From contig NZ_FOZL01000001.1 in the NCBI RefSeq assembly GCF_900114625.1, positions 3,968,001-4,032,000 of the forward strand: a stretch of DNA of 64,000 bases, in the 5' to 3' direction. Of the stretch, positions 53,780 to 61,338 are shown piece by piece (positions within the stretch are counted from its first letter, which is position 1; each line of letters opens with the position of its first letter). A program made the translations under genes and the position numbers. The notes beneath the pieces were generated by a model. It worked only from the letters and a program-made list of their open reading frames with translations. It made no database searches and had not been told where the DNA came from. The stretch is from Granulicella pectinivorans (GTDB lineage: Bacteria; Acidobacteriota; Terriglobia; Terriglobales; Acidobacteriaceae).

Positions 53780-55651
53780 ATGGCAAAGCAAGAATTTCAA
53801 ACCGAAGTCAGTCAACTCCTGCAACTCATCATCCACTCGCTGTATTCGCACCCGGAGATCTTTCTTCGCGAACTGATCTCGAACTCGTCCGACGCATTGG
53901 ATAAGCTCCGCCATCTGACGCTCACCGACGAGACGTTCAAGAACCTCCCCTTCGATCCGCGCATTGCACTTGGTCTCGACGAAGAGAAATCGACCCTCAC
54001 GATCGGCGACACGGGTATCGGCATGAACGAAGAGGACCTGATCTCGCATCTCGGCACGATTGCGCGGTCGGGCACCAAGAACTTCCTCAACCAGCTTTCC
54101 GGCGACGCCAAGAAGGACTCGAACCTGATTGGACAGTTCGGCGTGGGCTTCTATAGCGCGTTCATGGTTGCGGACAAGATTGAGGTCGTCTCGCGCAAGG
54201 CTGGTGAAGAGCTGGCATGGCGCTGGACCTCGGATGGCAAGAGCGGCTTCGATATCGAGCCCGCAGAGCGCGATGTCGCTGGCACCACGATCATCCTGCA
54301 CCTGAACGACGAGGGCAAGCAGTATGCCAATAGCTGGCGGCTGAAGGAAGTGGTCAAGAAGTACTCGAACCACATCGCCTTCCCCATCTTCCTGACTTAC
54401 GAGAAGAGCGAGTGGAACGCCGAAGAAAAGAAGTCCGACAAGGTGCTTACGACCGAGCAGGTGAACGCGGCCAGCGCGTTGTGGCGGCGGTCGAAGAGCG
54501 AGCTGACGGACGAGGACTACAAGGAACTGTACAAGTCCATCTCGGGCGATTCGAACGATCCGCTCTTCTGGTTCCATACCAAGGCTGAAGGCTCGCTCGA
54601 GTACACGACGCTGTTTTATATTCCGTCGAAGGCTCCGCTGGATCTCTACCAGGCCGAGTACAAGGTGGGCGTGAAGCTGTATGTGAAGCGCGTCTTCATC
54701 CTGGACGATGCGAAGGAGCTTCTGCCGCAGTACCTGCGGTTCGTGCGCGGGATCATCGACTCCGAAGACCTGCCGCTGAACGTGAGCCGCGAGATTCTGC
54801 AGCAGAACAAGGTGCTGACCAGCATCCGCACGGCGAGCGTGAAGAAGATTCTGACGGAGTTGAAGAACATCTCGCTGAACCAGCCGGAGAAGTACCTTGA
54901 GTTCATTCAGGAGTACAACCGGCCGCTGAAGGAAGGTCTGTACGGCGACTATGCGAACCGCGAGGCGCTGCTGGAGCTGATCCGCTTCAAATCGACCGCA
55001 GTGGAAGGCCTGACCAGCCTGGCCGATGTGAAGACACGCATGCAGGGCGAACAGAAGAGCATCTACTACATCACGGGTGGGTCGGAGTCCCTGCTGCGTA
55101 CGTCACCTCTGCTGGAGATTTACAAGAAGAAGGGTCTCGAGGTGCTGATCCTGGATGACGAGATCGACGAGATCGTCTTCTCCGGGATCGAGAAGTATGG
55201 CGAGATCGACCTGAAGGCCGTGAACAAGGCCTCCACCAGCGAAGACCTGAAGGACGACAGTCCAGAGGCCAAGGATGAGGCTGAGGCGCTGAAGCCTCTG
55301 CTGGAAAAGTTGAAGGCTACGCTTGGCGACCGCGTGAAGGATGTGCGGGCGTCGGTGCGGCTGGCCGACAGCCCTTCGTGCATCGTCTCCGATGAGGAAG
55401 AGCCCTCGCTGCAGATGCAGCAGATGCTTCGGGCGATGGGCCAGAAGGAGATTCCTCTGCCGAAGCCGACGCTCGAGATCAACCCAGACCACGAGATCGT
55501 GAAGAAACTGCTGGCGCGGCCCGATGACGCGATCGCCCAGGACGCGGCATGGATGCTCTTCGAGCAGGCCCTGCTGATGGAGGGCGTGCCTCTTCAGGAT
55601 CCGGCTGCGTTTGTGCAGCGGCTGAATCGCGTGTTGAGCCTGTCGGTATAG
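53780..55651 (+). CDS. htpG: Molecular chaperone HtpG (Hsp90)
   Basis: 623 residues. N-terminal ATPase: SLYSHPEIFLRELISNSSDA, DTGIGMNEEDL, IGQFGVGFYSAFMVADK. Middle domain EYTTLFYIPSKAPLDLY and VSREILQQNKVL, C-terminal dimerisation end. ATG 53780 is preceded by TGGAGGCT. TTGACA at 53753 and TATAAT at 53767 are too close together (8 bp) to be a sigma70 promoter. Confidence 0.96.
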   Translation: MAKQEFQTEVSQLLQLIIHSLYSHPEIFLRELISNSSDALDKLRHLTLTDETFKNLPFDPRIALGLDEEKSTLTIGDTGIGMNEEDLISHLGTIARSGTKNFLNQLSGDAKKDSNLIGQFGVGFYSAFMVADKIEVVSRKAGEELAWRWTSDGKSGFDIEPAERDVAGTTIILHLNDEGKQYANSWRLKEVVKKYSNHIAFPIFLTYEKSEWNAEEKKSDKVLTTEQVNAASALWRRSKSELTDEDYKELYKSISGDSNDPLFWFHTKAEGSLEYTTLFYIPSKAPLDLYQAEYKVGVKLYVKRVFILDDAKELLPQYLRFVRGIIDSEDLPLNVSREILQQNKVLTSIRTASVKKILTELKNISLNQPEKYLEFIQEYNRPLKEGLYGDYANREALLELIRFKSTAVEGLTSLADVKTRMQGEQKSIYYITGGSESLLRTSPLLEIYKKKGLEVLILDDEIDEIVFSGIEKYGEIDLKAVNKASTSEDLKDDSPEAKDEAEALKPLLEKLKATLGDRVKDVRASVRLADSPSCIVSDEEEPSLQMQQMLRAMGQKEIPLPKPTLEINPDHEIVKKLLARPDDAIAQDAAWMLFEQALLMEGVPLQDPAAFVQRLNRVLSLSV

Positions 55652-55674
55652 CGATACAGCACATTCGTAGGAGG

Positions 55675-55718
55675 CTGGCGGTGATGGGATGGTAACCATT
55701 ACCGCCAGTTACTTTTGG
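55675..55718 (+). terminator. Terminator after htpG
   Basis: CTGGCGGT and ATGG pair with CCAT and ACCGCCAG, one mismatch, around a GATGGTAA-type loop; TTACTTTT follows. Confidence 0.75.
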
Positions 55719-55902
55719 AAGTGTCTAAATTTAGCGTTGCCCCGCGCGGAGGATGGTCGGCAGCCGATGGTATGCTGCAAGGGATCCCCTTCTCCCCGAT
55801 GAACTTGAAGAGCGCACGCCACCACGAACATTCTCCAGAGCAATCCTGTTCGTCCTCCAGCGATTCCATGACGGTTGAACCCTCCACGGGGTGGAGCGGT
55901 CG

Positions 55903-56427
55903 ATGAGTATTCACAAGAAGATCTGCATCATTGGGGAGTTCGGCGTCGGCAAGACCAGCCTGGTGGCGCGGTATGTGCGCAGCATCTTTTCGGACAAGTA
56001 TCACACGACGGTTGGGGTGAAGATCGATAAGAAGGATGTCACGGTCGGCGATGAGGAGGTCACTCTCGTGCTGTGGGATCTGGCGGGTGAGTCGGCGGTG
56101 AGTGCGCTGAAGGTGTCTCTGGTGAAGGGCGCGGCGGGCTTCATTCTGGTCTCGGACGGGACGCGGCGTGAGACGCTGCTGGCGACGACGCGCTTGCATC
56201 AAGAGGTCGTTGGCATCCTGGGGACGGTTCCCTTTATTGTTTCGGTGAACAAGGCCGACCTGATTGCGGACTGGACTGTGACCTCGGCCGATGTCGAAGA
56301 GTTTCGTGCGACCGGGTGGGACGTGCGGCTGACCAGCGCGAAGGACGGACAGGGCGTGGAACAGATCTTCTCCGACCTTGCGTCGCGGCTTCTCCAGGCA
56401 GGCGGTGCAGACAGTGACGAACCCTAA
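55903..56427 (+). CDS. Ras-like small GTPase (Rab/Roc type)
   Basis: 174 residues, one compact G domain. P-loop GEFGVGKTS (11-19), switch I threonine in HTTVGV (about 34-39), G3 WDLAGE (58-63), G4 NKAD (116-119), G5 TSAK. The glutamine that supports hydrolysis in Ras (Q61) is a glutamate here (E63), so hydrolysis may be slow or need a partner. ATG 55903 has GGAG upstream; the stop of a doubtful 44-residue frame overlaps it. Head of a four-gene operon; the next gene overlaps by 14 nt. Likely a switch that controls the neighbouring cyclase or OmpA protein, inferred. Confidence 0.88.
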   Translation: MSIHKKICIIGEFGVGKTSLVARYVRSIFSDKYHTTVGVKIDKKDVTVGDEEVTLVLWDLAGESAVSALKVSLVKGAAGFILVSDGTRRETLLATTRLHQEVVGILGTVPFIVSVNKADLIADWTVTSADVEEFRATGWDVRLTSAKDGQGVEQIFSDLASRLLQAGGADSDEP

Positions 56428-57445
56428 TCTCGATCCCGCCTCTGGTTCCCTTGCCTCGCTGCTGGCCGCGATGGATTGCGTGGCGCTGGAGGTGAGCGGT
56501 TACGATGTTCGCATCGTCAGCGCGATTCCACCATGGCTCGACGCGTTGTCGGAGGCCGACCCGCGTGCTGTCGAGGTGGTGTCTCTGCTGCCCTTTCTGG
56601 AGGTCTTCCTGAACGAGGCGGTTGCCTTTTGGGCAGGGGGAAGTCTTGGGCGGCTGCAATCGGACTTCTGGACCCAGACAAACTCCTCGAACGAGGAGGT
56701 TCATCTGCTGGCGTTTGCCGCCGTGATCGATGGCAGGCAGTTGATCGTAATTCGCTCTGCCAACGACCTGTACGAAGAGCGGCAGCGGTGGCAGCTTTAT
56801 GCGCACCAGACGGCGATCCAGTTGCAGTTGATCGAGCGGCTGAAGGGGGAGCTGGAGAAGTCCTCGGCGGCGTTGCAGGCGGCGAACGACCGGTTGAGCG
56901 AGCTCTCGATTCGCGACGGTCTGACGGGTCTCTACAATCGCCGTCACTTCGACCAGACGTTTCAATTGGAGTTGAACCGCTCCATGCGCACGGGCGAGCC
57001 GCTGTCCGTGCTGTTTATGGATATAGACAAGTTCAAAGTGCTGAACGATACTTATGGACATTCGGTTGGCGATGATTGCTTAAGGGCGGTAGCCAAGGTG
57101 CTGGCGGATACGGTGCGGCGCCCGACCGATATGGTGGCGCGCTTCGGCGGCGAAGAGTTCGCGGTTCTGCTTCCAGCCACCGAGGCCGCGGATGCGTTTC
57201 TGATTGCGACCACCATCAATAAGGCGGTTCGTGCACTGGATTTTCCGAACAAGAACTCCGAGGTCGGTCCTTACGTGACGGCCAGCCTGGGAGCGTATAC
57301 CCGGCAACCGGATGGGTATCGCACCATGGCGCAGATTCTGGAGTCGGTGGATGCGGCTCTCTATCGCGCGAAAAAAGAGGGCCGTAACCGGGTCATCGTC
57401 GCGACGAAACTGGAACGATTGAACGACACACACAGCGGGAGCTAG
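56414..57445 (+). CDS. GGDEF diguanylate cyclase
   Basis: 343 residues from GTG 56414, overlapping the GTPase gene end by 14 nt. Residues 1-120 are an unrecognised sensor-like domain, 120-165 a coiled coil (ERQRWQLYAHQTAIQLQLIE), 168-335 the cyclase: LTGLYNRRHFDQ, active site GGEEF (245-249), product-inhibition site RPTD (236-239) five residues before it. So it should make c-di-GMP from two GTP and be feedback inhibited. Soluble, no membrane segment. Tight link with a GTPase is unusual. Confidence 0.92.
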   Translation: MTNPNLDPASGSLASLLAAMDCVALEVSGYDVRIVSAIPPWLDALSEADPRAVEVVSLLPFLEVFLNEAVAFWAGGSLGRLQSDFWTQTNSSNEEVHLLAFAAVIDGRQLIVIRSANDLYEERQRWQLYAHQTAIQLQLIERLKGELEKSSAALQAANDRLSELSIRDGLTGLYNRRHFDQTFQLELNRSMRTGEPLSVLFMDIDKFKVLNDTYGHSVGDDCLRAVAKVLADTVRRPTDMVARFGGEEFAVLLPATEAADAFLIATTINKAVRALDFPNKNSEVGPYVTASLGAYTRQPDGYRTMAQILESVDAALYRAKKEGRNRVIVATKLERLNDTHSGS

Positions 57446-57451
57446 ATCATT

Positions 57452-58042
57452 ATGTCTGAGTACAACCATGATGGAGCCGGAGAAGCGGCGGGCCAGCCCA
57501 ACTCGTATGACAACCACGCGCCGGCCGATCCGAAGGCAAGCATCGAAAAGGTGCGGGATATCCTGTTCGGGTCGCAGACCAAGAGCAATGAAGCGCGTTT
57601 TGCGCGGCTCGAGGATGGCCTTGCCCGCGAAGTGTTCGAGATGAAGGATCTGCTGCGGCGCCGGGTGGAGTCGCTGGAGGCTTTTTTCCATAGCGAGACG
57701 CAGGCCCTGGCGGAGCGGATTCGCGATGAACGCGAGGAGCGCATGTCGGCGTTCGAGGCGCACGACCTGGAGATGAAGGGCGCGCTGACGAGCCTGGCGC
57801 GGCGGCTTGGCGATCTGAACCTTGCGATGAACGAGGGCGACAGCGCGGTACGGCGCGACCTGATGAACGAGTCGCGGAAGCTGCTCGATGAGATCGGTCT
57901 TCGACACGAGAGCGTGCGCGGCCTGATGGAGACACGGGTCTCCGAGCTGCATGCGCGCAAGGCGGATCGCGCGGTGATCTCGGACCTGATGCGCGAACTG
58001 GCAACGCAGCTGGAAAAAGACGACGTTCATCCCACGGAGTAA
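57452..58042 (+). CDS. Coiled-coil protein of unknown function
   Basis: 196 residues, almost wholly charged and helical. A short acidic-polar N-terminus (to about 30) precedes heptad-rich helices to the end (LEDGLAREVFEMKDLLRRRV, ALAERIRDEREERMSAFEAH, MRELATQLEKDDVHPTE). No domain recognised. ATG 57452, 6 nt after the cyclase stop; the next gene begins 3 nt after its end. May be an adaptor between the GTPase and the OmpA-domain protein. Confidence 0.8.
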   Translation: MSEYNHDGAGEAAGQPNSYDNHAPADPKASIEKVRDILFGSQTKSNEARFARLEDGLAREVFEMKDLLRRRVESLEAFFHSETQALAERIRDEREERMSAFEAHDLEMKGALTSLARRLGDLNLAMNEGDSAVRRDLMNESRKLLDEIGLRHESVRGLMETRVSELHARKADRAVISDLMRELATQLEKDDVHPTE

Positions 58043-58045
58043 TGA

Positions 58046-59614
58046 TTGGCACGAGAACGCCCATCGGTGTATGACGCCATCCGCCCTGACTCCGAGACGC
58101 ACTTCTCCGAGCTGCAGGAGCTGCTGGTTGGCGAGTATATCCGGGATCTGCGCGATCATCGCGAGCGGCTCGAAAAGCTCGAGGCGGACGCGGTGCAGAG
58201 TAGTCACGTGGTGGCACGCTCCCTTGCGACGGAGTCGAAGAAGGATCCGAAGATCAGGAAGGTGCTCTCCCCGGTTGTGGAAGATGCGCTAAGGATCTCG
58301 GTGGAGGAGAATCCGTCGATGATGGCGGGGATTCTCTTCCCCATGATCGGCGAGGCGGTCCGCAAGGCTGTTGGACAAGCCGTGCAGCAGATGATGGATT
58401 CAACGAACGAGCTGCTGGCTAACAGCCTCTCGGCCGAGCGCATCGGGTGGCGCATCGAGGCGTGGAGGACGGGGAAGAACTTCGCGGAGGTGGCGCTGGC
58501 GCATAGCCTTTCGTACCGCGTCGAGCACATCTACGTGATCCATCGCACTACGGGTCTTTTGCTGGGCCAGGTGACGAACCAGGCGAACCTGCTGCAGGAC
58601 TCGGACATGGTGGTCGGGATGTTGACTGCCATCCAGGACTTCGTCCGCGATTCGTTTACCTCGAACCAGCAGGCCGATCTCGACGTGATCCAGGTAGGCG
58701 AGTTCAAGATCTGGCTGCAGCATGGACCGATCGCCCTGCTGGCTGCCGTGATCAGCGGACAGCCAAAGGCCGGGCTGCGCGATGTGCTGGTGCGGCAAGT
58801 CGAGTATATTCACCGGAACTTTCAGGTGGGCATGGCACGGTTCGAGACGACCGGGCAAGCCATTCCGGGGCTCGAGGAGAGCCTGGGGGAGTGCCTGGTC
58901 GAAGAGGTGAAGAAGCCGAAGAAACAGCAGTCTTACCTGAAGTTCAAGATTGCCGGAGTGGTGCTGCTGGCTTTGCTTTGCGCGGCTACATTTTTCTATT
59001 TTCGGCGCGCCCTGATCTGGAACGACTACATCCAGAGGCTGCGGCATCAGCCAGGAATCGTCGTGATTGAGGAGACACGCGACTGGACGAGCCTGTCGGT
59101 ACGGGGGTTGCGGGATCCGATGGCGATCGACCCGATATCACTGCTGGGGAAGTATGACCTTTCGCCGACGCAGGTTTCCGAGCATTGGGAGCCGTACTAT
59201 TCGCTCGATCCGCGATTCGCCAATGTGCGAAGGCTGAACAACGAAGCAGACGCGCTGCGGAAGGTGGCGGTTCGTTTCCAGGTCGACTCCACGACGTTGC
59301 CCATCGACCAGCTTGCGCTGCTGGATACGATCGGCGACCAGATTCAGGAGCTGGCGACAGATGCGAGCCGGCAGAGGCGCTATGTCCATATCCAGGTGTT
59401 TGGCCATACGGATCGTACCGGCACCTCGGCGCGCAATGACGCGTTGAGCAAGAATCGCGCGGACTGGATCGTCCGCTTTCTCGTGGCACGCGGCATCGAT
59501 GCCAGTCTTCTGTCCGCCGCGGGACTGAGTGACAAGCAGCCGGGAAACAGTGAGCAGATGCAGGAAGGGCAGGATCTCGACCGGAGGGTTACGTTCTCCG
59601 TGGACCTACGCTGA
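58046..59614 (+). CDS. One-TM inner-membrane protein with periplasmic OmpA domain
   Basis: 522 residues. Cytoplasmic part 1-298 (helical, with a coiled coil near 30-50 and a roadblock-like or PAS-like section about 140-270: SYRVEHIYVIHRTTGLLLGQ, KIWLQHGPIALLAAVISG). One TM helix (300-319, FKIAGVVLLALLCAATFFYF). Periplasmic part holds a BON-like segment (about 335-385) and an OmpA peptidoglycan-binding domain (VQVFGHTDRTGTSARNDALS region, 450-515). TTG 58046 with GGAG 7 nt upstream. The cytoplasmic half facing a GTPase and cyclase, and a cell-wall grip outside, suggest a signalling link to the envelope. Confidence 0.85.
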   Translation: MARERPSVYDAIRPDSETHFSELQELLVGEYIRDLRDHRERLEKLEADAVQSSHVVARSLATESKKDPKIRKVLSPVVEDALRISVEENPSMMAGILFPMIGEAVRKAVGQAVQQMMDSTNELLANSLSAERIGWRIEAWRTGKNFAEVALAHSLSYRVEHIYVIHRTTGLLLGQVTNQANLLQDSDMVVGMLTAIQDFVRDSFTSNQQADLDVIQVGEFKIWLQHGPIALLAAVISGQPKAGLRDVLVRQVEYIHRNFQVGMARFETTGQAIPGLEESLGECLVEEVKKPKKQQSYLKFKIAGVVLLALLCAATFFYFRRALIWNDYIQRLRHQPGIVVIEETRDWTSLSVRGLRDPMAIDPISLLGKYDLSPTQVSEHWEPYYSLDPRFANVRRLNNEADALRKVAVRFQVDSTTLPIDQLALLDTIGDQIQELATDASRQRRYVHIQVFGHTDRTGTSARNDALSKNRADWIVRFLVARGIDASLLSAAGLSDKQPGNSEQMQEGQDLDRRVTFSVDLR

Positions 59615-59648
59615 TGTGGATCTACGCTGATGTGGACCTACGCTCGAT
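59601..59648. repeat. Three tandem 16-bp repeats across the stop codons of two convergent genes
   Basis: Units at 59601-59616, 59617-59632 and 59633-59648, such as TGGACCTACGCTGATG, differ at one to three positions. The first holds the OmpA-protein stop, the third the cupin stop and last residues. Looks like a recent slippage duplication. Confidence 0.85.
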
Positions 59649-60033
59649 ACTGCTCGTCGGTGACGTGCTCCATCCAATCGACCACTTTGCCATCGAGACG
59701 CTCCTGAATCGCGATGTGGGTCATCGCCGTGGTGGGTGAGGCTCCGTGCCAGTGCTTCTCTCCGGGAGAGAACCAGACGACATCGCCCGGGCGGATCTCT
59801 TCGACGGGTCCACCATCGCGCTGCACGCGGCCGAAGCCGGCGGTGACGATGAGCGTCTGCCCGAGGGGATGCGTGTGCCAAGCGGTGCGTGCTCCTGGCT
59901 CAAACGTGACCGCGGCTCCGGCTACGCGTGCGGGGTCGGGCGCCTGGAAGAGCGGATCGATCCGAACCGTGCCCGTGAACCAGTCTGCCGGGCCTGTGCC
60001 GGAAGGCTGCGTGCCAATCTTTTTGATCTCCAT
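59638..60033 (-). CDS. Cupin hydroxynitrile lyase (GtHNL/AcHNL type)
   Basis: 131 residues, single cupin. I recognise it as the family of the Mn-dependent (R)-selective hydroxynitrile lyases from Granulicella tundricola and Acidobacterium capsulatum. Metal ligands H53, H55, Q59 and H94 are in AWHTHPLGQ and GEKHWHG. H106, A40, V42 and Q110, positions studied in GtHNL, are present. The known in-vitro reaction is reversible cleavage of cyanohydrins (mandelonitrile) to aldehyde and cyanide; physiological role is unknown. Other cupins of this type are annotated as quercetinase-like or carboxymuconolactone-type, so activity here is inferred from close family likeness. Confidence 0.88.
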   Translation of the reverse strand: MEIKKIGTQPSGTGPADWFTGTVRIDPLFQAPDPARVAGAAVTFEPGARTAWHTHPLGQTLIVTAGFGRVQRDGGPVEEIRPGDVVWFSPGEKHWHGASPTTAMTHIAIQERLDGKVVDWMEHVTDEQYRA

Positions 60034-60240
60034 CGTTGTTCCTTCTCTCCCGTAGGTAACGCTGCCTTGATCGTACCTTCCGGGGACCGGGGTGGGCCTG
60101 GCTGAGCCAGATTTTCCGTATATGAGTACGCTTGAGGCCTGGACTTTGCGGCGGGTTAGACTGCTTCGATCCGGCTGCGGTGTACACTACCGGTGCCGGT
60201 GCGGCGTATCCGGACTTCCAGCGAGGATTCGGTCTGGCGG

Positions 60241-61338
60241 ATGCCTATGACTCATCTCATACCGATGACTTCCTTTGGCCGGAAACGAGCGGGGATCCTT
60301 GTCTGCGTTTGTCTGGTTTTGCTGGCAGGATGCCATCAGCCGAGCCGCGACCATCGCCCCAAGATCACCATCACCGAAGTCCCCAAGGCCGATCTGGGTG
60401 GACCGCAGAAGATGGGCTACCTGGCAGGCAGCGTGAGCGACGCTGAGCCCGGCGACCATGTCGTGCTGTATGCCCGGAGCGGGGTCTGGTGGCTGCAGCC
60501 GTTCGCCAACAACCCCCTGACGACGATTCAGCCCGACCAGGTCTGGAAGAACTCCACGCACCTGGGGATCGAGTATGCGGCGCTGCTGGTGGAACCGGGC
60601 TTCCATCCGGCTTTGCGGCTGGCGGCGCTGCCGGCCGTCGGGAACGGTGTGCTGGCTGTGACCTCCCTGAAGGGAGAGGGCAGCGAGACGATCATACCCA
60701 AGGTGCTTCACTTCAGCGGATACGACTGGACGGTGAACACTTCGGATAACGACCGGGGCGGAGTGACGAATTCGTACGATCCGGATAACGCGTGGGTGGA
60801 TGCGAAGGGCTATCTGCATCTGCGCATGATGAGCCGCAATGGAAAGCTGTCGTGCGCCGAGGTTTCCCTGGAGCGCAGTCTTGGGTATGGCCTGTATCGG
60901 TTTGTGGTGCAGGATAGCGCGCATCTTGACCCTTCCGCCACGGTGGGACTGTTCACGTTCGATGAGCTGAGCGCGAACGAGAACCGCACCAATGAACTGG
61001 ATATCGAGCTGAGCCGGTGGGGGAATGCCGCGAGCAAGAACGCACAATATGTCGTTCAGCCGTTCTTCGTTCCGGAGAATGTGTCGCGCTTTATGGCACC
61101 GGCAGGCGAGCTTACGCACTCGTTTCGCTGGGAGCCCGGCAAGGTGACGTTCCAGACGACACGGGGCGCGGCTCTGGGTACCGGACAGAAGCTGGTTAGC
61201 GAAAAGGTGTTTACCTCAGGCGTTCCGGTGCCGGCGAGCGAGAAGGTCCACATGGATCTGTATGACTTTCAGCACTCCAAGAATCCCTCCAGACTGCCGA
61301 CCGAGGTGGTGGTTGAAAAGTTCGAATATCTTCCGTAG
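60241..61338 (+). CDS. Lipoprotein with GH16-like fold
   Basis: 365 residues from ATG 60241. Lipobox LVCVCLVLLAGC (Cys at about 31), so an outer- or inner-membrane lipoprotein. Body about 150-360 looks like a concanavalin-type jelly roll with ELDIELSRWG near 255, matching the ELDIE-type GH16 catalytic motif (E-x-D-x-E). Probable beta-glucanase or glucan-binding protein. A preceding Ig-like/DUF segment contains YARSGVWWLQPF. Start choice is among three ATGs (60241, 60247, 60265). It overlaps the next gene by 26 nt. Confidence 0.75.
   Translation: MPMTHLIPMTSFGRKRAGILVCVCLVLLAGCHQPSRDHRPKITITEVPKADLGGPQKMGYLAGSVSDAEPGDHVVLYARSGVWWLQPFANNPLTTIQPDQVWKNSTHLGIEYAALLVEPGFHPALRLAALPAVGNGVLAVTSLKGEGSETIIPKVLHFSGYDWTVNTSDNDRGGVTNSYDPDNAWVDAKGYLHLRMMSRNGKLSCAEVSLERSLGYGLYRFVVQDSAHLDPSATVGLFTFDELSANENRTNELDIELSRWGNAASKNAQYVVQPFFVPENVSRFMAPAGELTHSFRWEPGKVTFQTTRGAALGTGQKLVSEKVFTSGVPVPASEKVHMDLYDFQHSKNPSRLPTEVVVEKFEYLP

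Noticed and set aside
51304..53904. An 866-codon open frame on the + strand
   Set aside because: It mirrors hrpB in antisense, is a Gly/Glu/Ala-rich string with no recognisable motif; hrpB has all its helicase motifs.
55770..55906. 44-residue frame overlapping the GTPase start (ATGA)
   Set aside because: No SD or domain, Ser/Pro-rich; the overlap may be chance. Kept out of the gene list.
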